Positions 13,501 to 22,800 of a stretch of 64,000 nucleotides of DNA are shown one piece after another. How positions within the stretch are numbered: position 1 is the stretch's first letter; every line of letters starts with the position of its first letter. Location: contig BLAL01000160.1 of the NCBI GenBank assembly GCA_015698045.1, positions 558,001 to 622,000 on the forward strand, in the 5' to 3' direction. This DNA comes from Rhizophagus clarus (taxonomy: Eukaryota; Glomeromycota; Glomeromycetes; Glomerales; Glomeraceae). Both the position numbers and the translations under genes were made by a program. The notes below the pieces were generated by a model. It did no database searches. It was not told the DNA's origin and was given only the letters and a program-made list of their open reading frames with translations.

Positions 13501-14429
13501 ATTCGACAAGAATATATTTGAACTTTTTATGTTCACAATATTGCTTTTTATAATGAATTATAAAAACCAGAATTTTTAAAGCTAGTTCAAATAAACAAAA
13601 AAAGTTACATTTCATGTGTTAAAATTGCAAAATAGTATGAACATGAAGTTAATTTTATTTCTCCTTATTTAACTAGGGTTCTTTTAGTACAGTTAGTGAG
13701 TTTAGTTTAAATACTATATTAACAGTTAATCAATTGTGATGTTAAACCTTGGTCTGAGTCCTTGGCAAATTTTCATTGCTAATTATTATCATGGTTTACA
13801 GCAGGTTCGCAAAAAAAAGTTGCAAACTATTTTTATTACACATAGAAAACGCTTTTCGCAACATTTTTTAACTATACTAATGAAAAAACGTTGCAAAACG
13901 TTTTTATTTATGGATTCAGCGGGAAAATACCTTATAATAAAAAAAATGTTGTAAAAATCGGTTTTATTTATCTAATAATTTATCGAATTTCATTGTAAAA
14001 ATATTAAAATCCGAATTGTTACTGCGAATTTTATTCAACCCGTTCTAACCTATTCAACTATTTATTTATTTATAAACTAACAAAACATTATTAATACGTA
14101 GATAAAGAAATCTAGTTTAAAAATAAACATAAAAATCTAATACTAAATATTAAATTCCACCAAAAAGAGCCAGTGGATGCTAGTCATTTAAATAAAAATG
14201 AACACTTAGGGCAGTCTTAGGACTATGGCCGATCAGCAATGAATTCCTAGGTTGTCATAAAAATCACCCCGAAGTACCGTACAATATTTTCTTTCAGGTC
14301 AAAGACCCGCTTCATATAAATACTATTAGATGAAGAATGTTACAAGTTGTAAAAGGAAGTGGCCGAAACTTATCGGAGCCCTATTTAGTATTTAAAGCTC
14401 ACTAACTTGTACCCAAATTTAATACCTTA
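7555..14429. other. AT-rich intergenic spacer
   Basis: About 7 kb without a supportable gene. It contains an AACCGGTT palindrome cluster (8723-8814), a pyrimidine-rich patch (about 9060-9120), a fourth copy of the GGCCGGAATTA motif (about 11386), and an imperfect inverted repeat near 12199-12340 whose arms share TATATACTG and TTTAAC blocks and may be a decayed foldback or MITE. ORFs such as that at 13736-13954 come from K/F-rich low-complexity sequence. Confidence 0.6.
8723..8814. repeat. Cluster of AACCGGTT palindromes
   Basis: The perfect palindrome AACCGGTT occurs at 8723-8730, 8737-8744 and 8807-8814. The first two are separated by only six bases, and the third is extended to AAACCGGTTT. 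Further CCGGTTT-like half sites follow near 8860-8870. Such spacing could be paired binding sites or the relic of a repeat element; function is not shown. Confidence 0.5.
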
Positions 14430-16655
14430 GTTATTTAAAATGATTAAGAAATCATTTTTTTTTGTTATTTAAAATCAAGAAATCGTTATTGTTATTTAAA
14501 AATGATTAGGAATTCATTTTTTTGTTATTAAAAATGATTAAAAAATTGTTTTTTATTTTGTTATTTAAAAACGATTAAGAAATCGTTTTTTATTTGTTAT
14601 TAAAAATGATTAAGAAATCATTTTATATTTTGTTATTAAAAACGATTAAGAAATCGTTTTTTATTTTGTTATTAAAAATAATTAAGAAATCGTTTTTTAT
14701 TTTGTTATTTAAAAATGTTATTTTAAAAATGATTAAGAAATCATTTTATATTTTGTTATTAAAAACGATTAAGAAATCGTTTTTTATTTTGTTATTAAAA
14801 ATAATTAAGAAATCGTTTTTTATTTTGTTATTTAAAAATATTATTTTAAAAATGATTAAGAAATTGTTTTTTATTTTGTTATTTAAAAATGTTATTTTAA
14901 AAACGATTAAAAAATCATTTTTTATTTTGTTATTAAAAATGATTAAGAAATCGTTTTTTATTTTGTTATTTAAAAATTGTATTTTAAAAATGATTAAGAA
15001 ATTGTTTTTTATTTTGTTATTTAAAATGTTATTTTAAAAACGATTAAAAAATCATTTTTTATTTTGTTATTAAAAACGATTAAGAATTTTGTTATTAAAA
15101 ACGATTAAGAATCATTTTTTTTTTGTTATTAAAAATGTTTGAGAAACCATTTTTTATTTTGTTATTAAAAACGATTAAGAAATCGTTTTTTATTTTGTTA
15201 TTAAAAACGATTAAGAAATCGTTTTTTATTTTGTTATTAAAAACGATTAAGAAATCATTTTTTATTTTGTTATTAAAAACGATTAAGAAATCGTTTTTTA
15301 TTTTGTTATTAAAAACGATTAAGAAATCGTTTTTTATTTTGTTATTAAAAACAATTAAGAATTTTGTTATTAAAAACGATTAAGAATCATTTTTTTTTTG
15401 TTATTAAAAATGTTTGAGAAATCGTTTTTTATTTTGTTATTAAAAACGATTAAGAAATCGTTTTTTATTTTGTTATTAAAAACGATTAAGAATTTTGTTA
15501 TTAAAAACGATTAAGAAATCGTTTTTTATTTTGTTATTAAAAACGATTAAGAAATCGTTTTTTATTTTGTTATTAAAAACGATTAAGAAATCATTTTTTA
15601 TTTTGTTATTAAAAACGATTAAAAAATCGTTTTTTATTTTGTTATTAAAAACGATTAAGAAATCGTTTTTTATTTTGTTATTAAAAACGATTAAGAAATC
15701 GTTTTTTATTTTGTTATTAAAAACGATTAAGAAATCGTTTTTTATTTTGTTATTAAAAACGATTAAGAAATCGTTTTTTATTTTGTTATTAAAAACGATT
15801 AAGAATTTTGTTATTAAAAACGATTAAGAATTTTGTTATTAAAAACGATTAAGAATCATTTTTTTTTTTGTTATTAAAAATGTTTGAGAAATCATTTTTT
15901 ATTTTGTTATTAAAAACGATTAAGAAATCGTTTTTTTTTTATTAAAAACGATTAAAAATCATTTTTTTTATTAAAAACGATTAAGAATCATTTTTTTTAT
16001 TAAAAACGATTAAGAATCATTTTTTTTATTAAAAACGATTAAGAATCATTTTTTTTTTGTTATTAAAAATGTTTGAGAAATCATTTTTTATTTTGTTATT
16101 AAAAACGATTAAGAAATCGTTTTTTATTTTGTTATTAAAAACGATTTCTTAATCGTTTTTTATTTTGTTATTAAAAACGATTAAGAAATCGTTTTTTATT
16201 TTGTTATTAAACACGGTTAAGAAATCGTTTTTTATTTTGTTATTAAAAACGGTTAAGAAATCGTTTTTTATTTTGTTATTAAAAACGATTAAGAAATCGT
16301 TTTTTATTTTGTTATTAGAAACGATTAAGAAATCGTTTTTTTTTTATTAAAAACGATTAAAAATCATTTTTTTTATTAAAAACGATTAAGATATCATTTT
16401 TTTTTGTTATTAAAAATGATTGAGAAATCGTTTTTTTTGTTATTAAAAATGATTAAGAAATCGTTTTTTTTTGTTATTAAAAATGATTAAGAAATCATTT
16501 TTTTACGTTATTAAAAACGATCAAAAGTCGTTTTATTTTTGTCATTTAAAAACGATCAAGAAATTGTTTTTTTTTATTAAAAACGATCAAAAAATCTTTT
16601 TTTATTTGAAATCGTTTTGTATTATTTTTATATTTAAAACGATCGGTTTTTAATT
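14430..16655 (+). repeat. 36-bp hairpin-forming satellite array
   Basis: About 2.2 kb of tandem repeats with a 36-bp consensus. Each unit carries arms AAAAACGATT and AATCGTTTTT around the 4-nt loop AAGA, so every unit is a perfect 10-bp inverted repeat. Variants with TG in the left arm and CA in the right arm keep the pairing. Edge units are more diverged (14.44-14.60 and 16.50-16.65 kb), as usual in satellites. A longer-order block, with a short unit lacking an arm followed by one carrying TGTTTGAGAAA, recurs near 15.08, 15.36, 15.81 and 16.04 kb. Shorter units of about 29 bp lie at 15.95-16.04 kb. The 36-bp period is exactly 12 codons, so long ORFs repeating LLKTIKKSFFIL arise; they are not treated as genes. 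Confidence 0.95.
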
Positions 16656-16837
16656 CAGTTTGAAAAAAAACTCTAAAACAGCAACATTTCGGTGTTTTAT
16701 ATATGAAATTCAGGTACCCTAAGCGGGTCATGAATTTGTTGACCTGACTTGAATATCGCAGACCGGGTTAAGTCAATTACCCGACCTATCTCTGAATCTT
16801 AATTATTTTTAAAAAAAAATGATTTTTTATACGTTTT

Positions 16838-17062
16838 ATAGGTTCCATATGGGAACCTATTGATAATTTTGAATTCAGAGGTATTTTACGCTCTGAATCT
16901 TTTTTTATTTATTCTAAAGGGAGTTTATTAACAATTTAAAGTTTCGTAGGTCCATTAACTCTAGATTTATTTAATTTTTTTTTTAATTTAGTGCAAAAAA
17001 AAACATAATAAATTTTAAAAATAAACTTTAAGAAAAATTTGCAATTCTTGCAAATTTTTCTT
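16838..17062. repeat. Three consecutive inverted repeats (hairpins)
   Basis: Three strong stem-loops lie in a row: 16838-16860 (ATAGGTTCC arms, 5-nt loop), 16873-16898 (ATTCAGAG arms, 10-nt loop) and 17030-17062 (15-bp perfect arms AAGAAAAATTTGCAA, 3-nt loop TTC). They follow GC-richer sequence with GGGTCA and GACCGGG patches. They do not share one sequence, so they are not a simple tandem repeat. They may be parts of a decayed element; no function is shown. Confidence 0.6.
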
Positions 17063-17406
17063 TTTCTTTTAAGGATAGCCCTGCGGGCATGATTGTTTAA
17101 AATAATTTTCAAAATATTGAAAATAATTCATTTCATGTGCAGAAAAATTAGTTTTTGAATAAATTTATTTTTTTGCAAAGGATCAACATACGAGGCTAAA
17201 AAATGTAATTTATTTGTGATGGCTCAACTTAATTAATAATATTACTGACACAGGCGAGGTCAGTGACAAAAGTTTTCTAAAGAAAGTGTTCAAAATAATC
17301 AAGTAAAAAAATAAAAAAAAATTTCCTTTGTATGTACATGTTCATGTACTGTACATGTTCAATGTTCTGTTCATAGTACATAAAGTACATATACATAAAG
17401 ATTAAA

Positions 17407-17594
17407 TGGACCGTTTTTTACCAAAAAGGAAATTATTTTTGATTTCATGGCAATTTAGCATGTGGATTATCTACAAAATTAGATTAGATTGATGATAGAA
17501 TGAAATAGAAATTTCTATGCAAAATACGCCAGGAATGTTCTTTCAAAAATGGAATGATTTACAGATTTATTCCATTTTTACAAAAAACGGCCAA
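17407..17594. mobile_element. MITE-like element with about 25-bp terminal inverted repeats
   Basis: The left end TGGACCGTTTTTTACC and the inverse of the right end TTGGCCGTTTTTTG match at about 19 of 25 positions. The right half holds a further perfect inverted repeat with AAAAATGGAAT arms at about 17546-17580. The size (188 bp) and lack of coding fit a non-autonomous DNA element. I could not find a convincing target-site duplication, so this stays tentative. It lies just outside the LINE insertion site. Confidence 0.4.
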
Positions 17595-17737
17595 CAAATG
17601 CTTATTTGTGTGTTAAAATTAAAGGTATTTAAAAAAAAAAAAAAAAAACTCTCTCCCGTTACCGTCAAAAATTGTTGAAAATCCGCAGTAATTCTCGAGA
17701 GACCTAACTTTTTTTACGTATTTAGCTCAAGTTTAAG

Positions 17738-19825
17738 ATGTCTAACAACAACAGAAACAACAACACCAGTGCTCGTACTTTGCGAAGCAGCTCAAAAGGT
17801 GCGCAACCTGCTGCCACCTTTGACTTCACTTTTACTTCTAACGTTGCTGACCCTCCATCGTGGTCCAAAGACACAGCTACCAATAATGCTCTCCAGGCTG
17901 ATCTTGCTGCCGATAGAGAACGTATTAAGCAAAGCAACTTACAATCTGAAAGAGACGTTGCTAGTGATCTTTTCGTAGACACTCCTAACCACCCGCCTAA
18001 GACCTACTCTTCTAAGGGAAAAAATAAGTCCAAGAATTCTCGCTCGCACTTGTCACGTGCTCAAGCGCCTCCCCAACAAAATATAGTAAACAACCTCGAT
18101 GGAACTAATCGTACTCCTGCTCCTGCAGCTCCTGCGGTTACTCCTGAAGCCACTGATCAAAATGATCAACAACAGAATGATCAAACACCAGATAAGGAAA
18201 TTGTCAATTCTGCCATGGATGTTGATCCGCCTTCTGACAACAATGAAAATTCTGATCAACAGTCGATCACTATTGAAAAACCGTTAGACTATGTTGCCCT
18301 CGTGGCACTTGATAACATTACTGGTTCTAAACCTTCAAAAATTCTCACCATCAAGGAGGCTCTTGCTAAATATAATGTCAAGTACAACATCAACTTGGGT
18401 ATTACGCGTCTCCAAAAACAAGCAAAAGTCACTTTCAACGACAAAGATTCTTATGACAAATTTCTTAAAATGGAAATTATCCTACAACTTAAGGAAGATA
18501 ACTCGGATGACATTAAAAATGTCACCCTTAAAATCTCTCCACTTAAACCAGAAAAGCAAGTCACGACTCTTGATCAACAAAAAGAGAATACAAACCATCG
18601 TACAATTCAGGTGATTGATATCCCTGCCTACCGTAAAGCTGCTGAAATCAGGGCCAGCTTCGAAATCTTAGGTGAAATCGAGCGACTCTATACTAAAGGC
18701 GCTGGTTTTTACCAGATCGCCTACATTACATACAAATCTCAAGATGCTCTTACCTATTTTGAGACTAACTGGGGATATCATGTAGGAAAAGATACAGTTA
18801 GAGTTCTTCCTCTGTCTCTCAACCAAGACGATCGCGCTTTACGTAAACAATTTCCTCTCAAACTATCTGGATTAGCCTACAATACTAGTGGCTATGACCT
18901 TGAACCTGTCCTACTCAAATGCAAGGCTAAATCCTGCTTTATTCCTGCTGCTATGATCAGAGGAAGATACTCTAAATGTCACTACGCATATATTCACTTC
19001 TCTTGTGAAGAAGATCAACAGGCTGCACTACAACTTTCGATCAATTTCAAAAAGGGCAATATGGATTCACGTCGATTATATTGGAGCCAAGAATCAGATC
19101 GCATATGTAACATCTGTGGTAATCCTTCCCACATGGCTGCTACTTGTAATAATAAGAATATTAATAAACCCCCTGGCAAAAAGTTTGTTAGTGGCGCTGA
19201 TAATTGGAAGAACCTAAAGAAATCGTACGCTGATGCTGCTAAATCTAAAGGTACTAATAAACCAGCAAGACCTTCTCGCTCCCCTCAACAGCAGAGAATT
19301 GCTCGTACTTCTCAACAACATGAGGAAATGGATGAGGATGAACCTTGTTTTGACCAAGACCCTGCCATTCTCCGATTCAAAGAAACAATCCTTAATAGTT
19401 TACGTCAGTTAGAGACAAAGATCATGAATATCAGTTCAACTCTTGAAAGTACTGATAAACAAATCGCCGCAATCGTTACGGCCCAGAAAGCTTTACACAT
19501 TGAAAAAGGTTCTAAACTGGAGGGTACCATGAAGAAAAAATCCCTCACGCAATCCTCTTCAGCTTCCTCACCTGACCAAGCCAAGAAACGCGTTAAGAGC
19601 GCAGATGACTCTGATCAAGAAGCTGAACTCATCCAAGATAATCAAGATCTTCGCCAATCAGACGCTCAAATTCAAACCCTTCTGACTCAACAAAATGAAA
19701 TGAAATCGTCCTTTCAATCTATCTCTTCAACCATGACCAAAATGTTTGAAATGCTCACTGGTACCTCTGCTTCATCTTCTTTGGGGGAAGACGATGAAGT
19801 TGCTAACGTTTTTGATCTTGCATAA
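17738..19825 (+). CDS. LINE ORF1: RRM-like and CCHC nucleic-acid-binding protein
   Basis: 695 residues, expected to coat LINE RNA and carry it with ORF2. The first ~170 residues are low-complexity (Asn, Ser, Ala, Gln) and probably disordered. Two RRM-like segments follow, at about 288-350 (beginning IQVIDIP, with QIAYITY as the RNP1-like strand) and 371-440 (YAYIHF). A single zinc knuckle of CX2CX4HX4C form (CNICGNPSHMAATC) lies at 457-470. The last ~150 residues are charged and Gln-rich with coiled-coil character. ATG at 17738 is the first in-frame ATG, about 100 bases after the element's start. The gene ends with a single TAA; ORF2 starts nine bases later in the same frame. Confidence 0.9.
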   Translation: MSNNNRNNNTSARTLRSSSKGAQPAATFDFTFTSNVADPPSWSKDTATNNALQADLAADRERIKQSNLQSERDVASDLFVDTPNHPPKTYSSKGKNKSKNSRSHLSRAQAPPQQNIVNNLDGTNRTPAPAAPAVTPEATDQNDQQQNDQTPDKEIVNSAMDVDPPSDNNENSDQQSITIEKPLDYVALVALDNITGSKPSKILTIKEALAKYNVKYNINLGITRLQKQAKVTFNDKDSYDKFLKMEIILQLKEDNSDDIKNVTLKISPLKPEKQVTTLDQQKENTNHRTIQVIDIPAYRKAAEIRASFEILGEIERLYTKGAGFYQIAYITYKSQDALTYFETNWGYHVGKDTVRVLPLSLNQDDRALRKQFPLKLSGLAYNTSGYDLEPVLLKCKAKSCFIPAAMIRGRYSKCHYAYIHFSCEEDQQAALQLSINFKKGNMDSRRLYWSQESDRICNICGNPSHMAATCNNKNINKPPGKKFVSGADNWKNLKKSYADAAKSKGTNKPARPSRSPQQQRIARTSQQHEEMDEDEPCFDQDPAILRFKETILNSLRQLETKIMNISSTLESTDKQIAAIVTAQKALHIEKGSKLEGTMKKKSLTQSSSASSPDQAKKRVKSADDSDQEAELIQDNQDLRQSDAQIQTLLTQQNEMKSSFQSISSTMTKMFEMLTGTSASSSLGEDDEVANVFDLA

Positions 19826-19834
19826 TCATTTTTA

Positions 19835-22800
19835 ATGATGGACAACAATATTCCCTCTGGTTCCTCTTTATCCTCTCAATTAAAAAAAAACAATTCCCCC
19901 AAACTTGACTCACCACCAATTTTTCATTCAAAAAAGGATCTTTTAGATTCTACTATAACGAAAATCGCATCTACAAATATTCGTACTTTAAATAAAAACA
20001 AATTTATCGGCTTAATCGACGCTATGAAAGATCACAATATTGACATTTATGGGCTCTCAGAGACTAATTGTTCTGAACGACAAGCAAAAATATGGCAGCA
20101 TCAATTAGGTGTTCGCGGTTACTTTGAATATTCACAATTAGGGGGCAAAGGCCAAGGCGTAGGCATTATCATCGACGCCAAATATGACATATTTGTTCAC
20201 AAAGCAGTTGGACATAAAGGTAGAATCCTTTATCTGGACTTGTACTTCAGCGATAAGCGTAAACTTCGTTTAATTCAGGTTTACCTTAATGCTAATCAAA
20301 AAGAAAGACCACAAATTGAAGCTTTATACAAATACATTGATGATACTATCAGCGATGCCCAATCACGCGACATGGAAGTCATCATCATGGGAGATTTCAA
20401 TATTAATTATAGAAAATATTTAATGGCTTTTGTCAATAATAAATGGCAATTTTCTTTGTTTCGCACTCTGGAAAGTAAACGGTTGCTAGATACCATTCCA
20501 ATCTTTAACGACAATGATGAAGAAATGTATACTTATACACCTGCTGATTCTAATAGACAGGAGTCAAGATTAGATTATATTTGGGCGTCTTTATCTATGT
20601 TAGAGAAAAGCGTTAATAGCACAGTAATAGAGAATGATCATTTTGATACTGATCATAAAACTATAACGTTGTCATTGGACACAGTACAAATGACAGGTGT
20701 TTCCTTGAACACATCCAATCAAAAGAAGAAACATATCAAAAGGACCGTATTTCAATATGATGAAATGGACAAGGATGATGAATATACTTGGGAGAATTTC
20801 AGTACTCAATTGGACCTAGAAATTGAGAATACATTAATGAAAGATTTTTCCATCGTTAAACCTCGTCACATCAATACCCTCTGGGATATGTTTAGACAAA
20901 CCCTCATGAGAGTAGCTAAATCTCGTATAGTCAACAAGCAAGTCACTAGAAATAAAGTTAAATCTACACCAGAAAAGAAGCTTTCAATTTACTTCGATTT
21001 AAGATATATCATTAATCGTATACTGGAAACACGTTCGATACTGAATGCTTCCGCTTCTATTACTTATAGTGTCTCTGCTAAATGGTCCAAATTCCAACGT
21101 CTCATTAACACGACATTGGACAGTTATGAATGCTCAGATCTTTCATCGTCCTTCACCTTTCTTATACTTGATGACTTCAAATTGTTTTTAAAGAATTTGT
21201 GTAAAATTAGAAAACACTTACGTCTTCTTTTCAAATTGGAACTTGATATTATGGTTCAGGAACAAATAGTTTCTAATATCAAAAAACGCTGTACTAATTT
21301 CAAGGACAACCAAGCCTCTATGATTCGCTCGATCACAGAAGAAGAGATGATTCATATCTCGATTGAAAAAATATTTAAGAAAGACGCCCAAGGCAATGAA
21401 TCACTGATTACAGGTGAATCAGCTGTTCTCAAAAAAACCAATCATCATTTCCAAACAATTGCAGGTTCGATTAACAGAAAAAAGCCACTCCAAGGACGTT
21501 GGAAAAATCAATATCAACCTTTACGCCATATTAATGAGAATATTTACTCAAAACTCATGGATCTTCCATCACGTGATGAATGGCTGGATGTTATTAGAAA
21601 CCTTCCTAAAGACAAAGCTACAGGCCCCTCAGGAATTTCCAATGAAATGTTACAACACCTTAGTCCTACAGCTCATGATATTTTATATTACTTGATATGT
21701 AAGATTATACAACTTGGTTATTTACCAAAACAATGGAAAGAAGCGACTGTTTTTCCTATCGCCAAGCCCAAACCCTTTAATTGTGAATTATCAAACTCTC
21801 GACCGATCACACTACTTGAGACTGCTCGTAAAGCGCTTATTACGTTACTCAATCGTCGCCTAACTTCAACGTTGAAACAATATAATATTTTACAGACAAA
21901 CCAATTCGCTGGTTTGCCTAAACAATCTACCTTCGAACCTATAAGGATCGTTAATGAAATCATTCAGGACGCTATTGATAATAATCATGAACTTTGGATT
22001 TTATCACAAGATATGGGTAAGGCCTATGATCGTGTTAATACCTTCCAACTAAAAAAAGCGATGGACAGAATTAAACTACCCCAGCAATTCACTCATTTAA
22101 TTTTAGATTTGTTTAAAGATAGAACAAACCAAGTTATAACAGCCTATGGCAAGACGACTGCTTATGATGTTCTTACAGGCATAGACCAAGGAGAAGTTAT
22201 TTCACCTGTTCTATGGTGTATTTATTACGATCCTTTACTTGCTGAAATTAACCAACAAAAATTGGGATACACTGTATCATGTAATAATATACAGCAAATA
22301 CCACAGTTGAATTCAGCTGTGATAGAACAACATGTCCCGGCTTTGGCATTTATGGATGACACGCAGTGGATTACTGATAAGAAAGATAAGCTGGAATCTA
22401 TGCTCTCCATCGCTGATTCCTTCTATAGGTTAAATGACATCCAGATAAATAAAGAGAAATCTGAACTTATGATGAGAACTAAGATATACAAGCGTCGCTA
22501 TTCTCACAATTATAATAACAAGATCAATCTTCAATTTGGAAGGGAATCTATTAGTATTAAGGCCAAACACCCTCATGAACCTACCCGTATCTTGGGAGTT
22601 TATTTTAATATTGAAAATGATGAACAATTTCTTATATCTAAAGTTAAAGCGGAAATTGACCACCTAACGAACCTTATGTGGAAAAAGAAAATTACTGACA
22701 AACATATCCTATATATTTTTAATAGGATTATTATACCTCGTGTTGAATACTGGTCACAGGTTTTCGTCCTATCGCCAGATTTAATTCATCGTTTATTTGT

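Noticed and set aside
14594-16350. Repetitive ORFs in the 36-bp satellite as genes
   Set aside because: Their sequence follows only from a 36-bp unit being 12 codons long; there is no unique protein sequence or clear gene signal.
14430-16655. CRISPR-like array
   Set aside because: The repeats are directly adjacent with no unique spacers, and the genome is eukaryotic.
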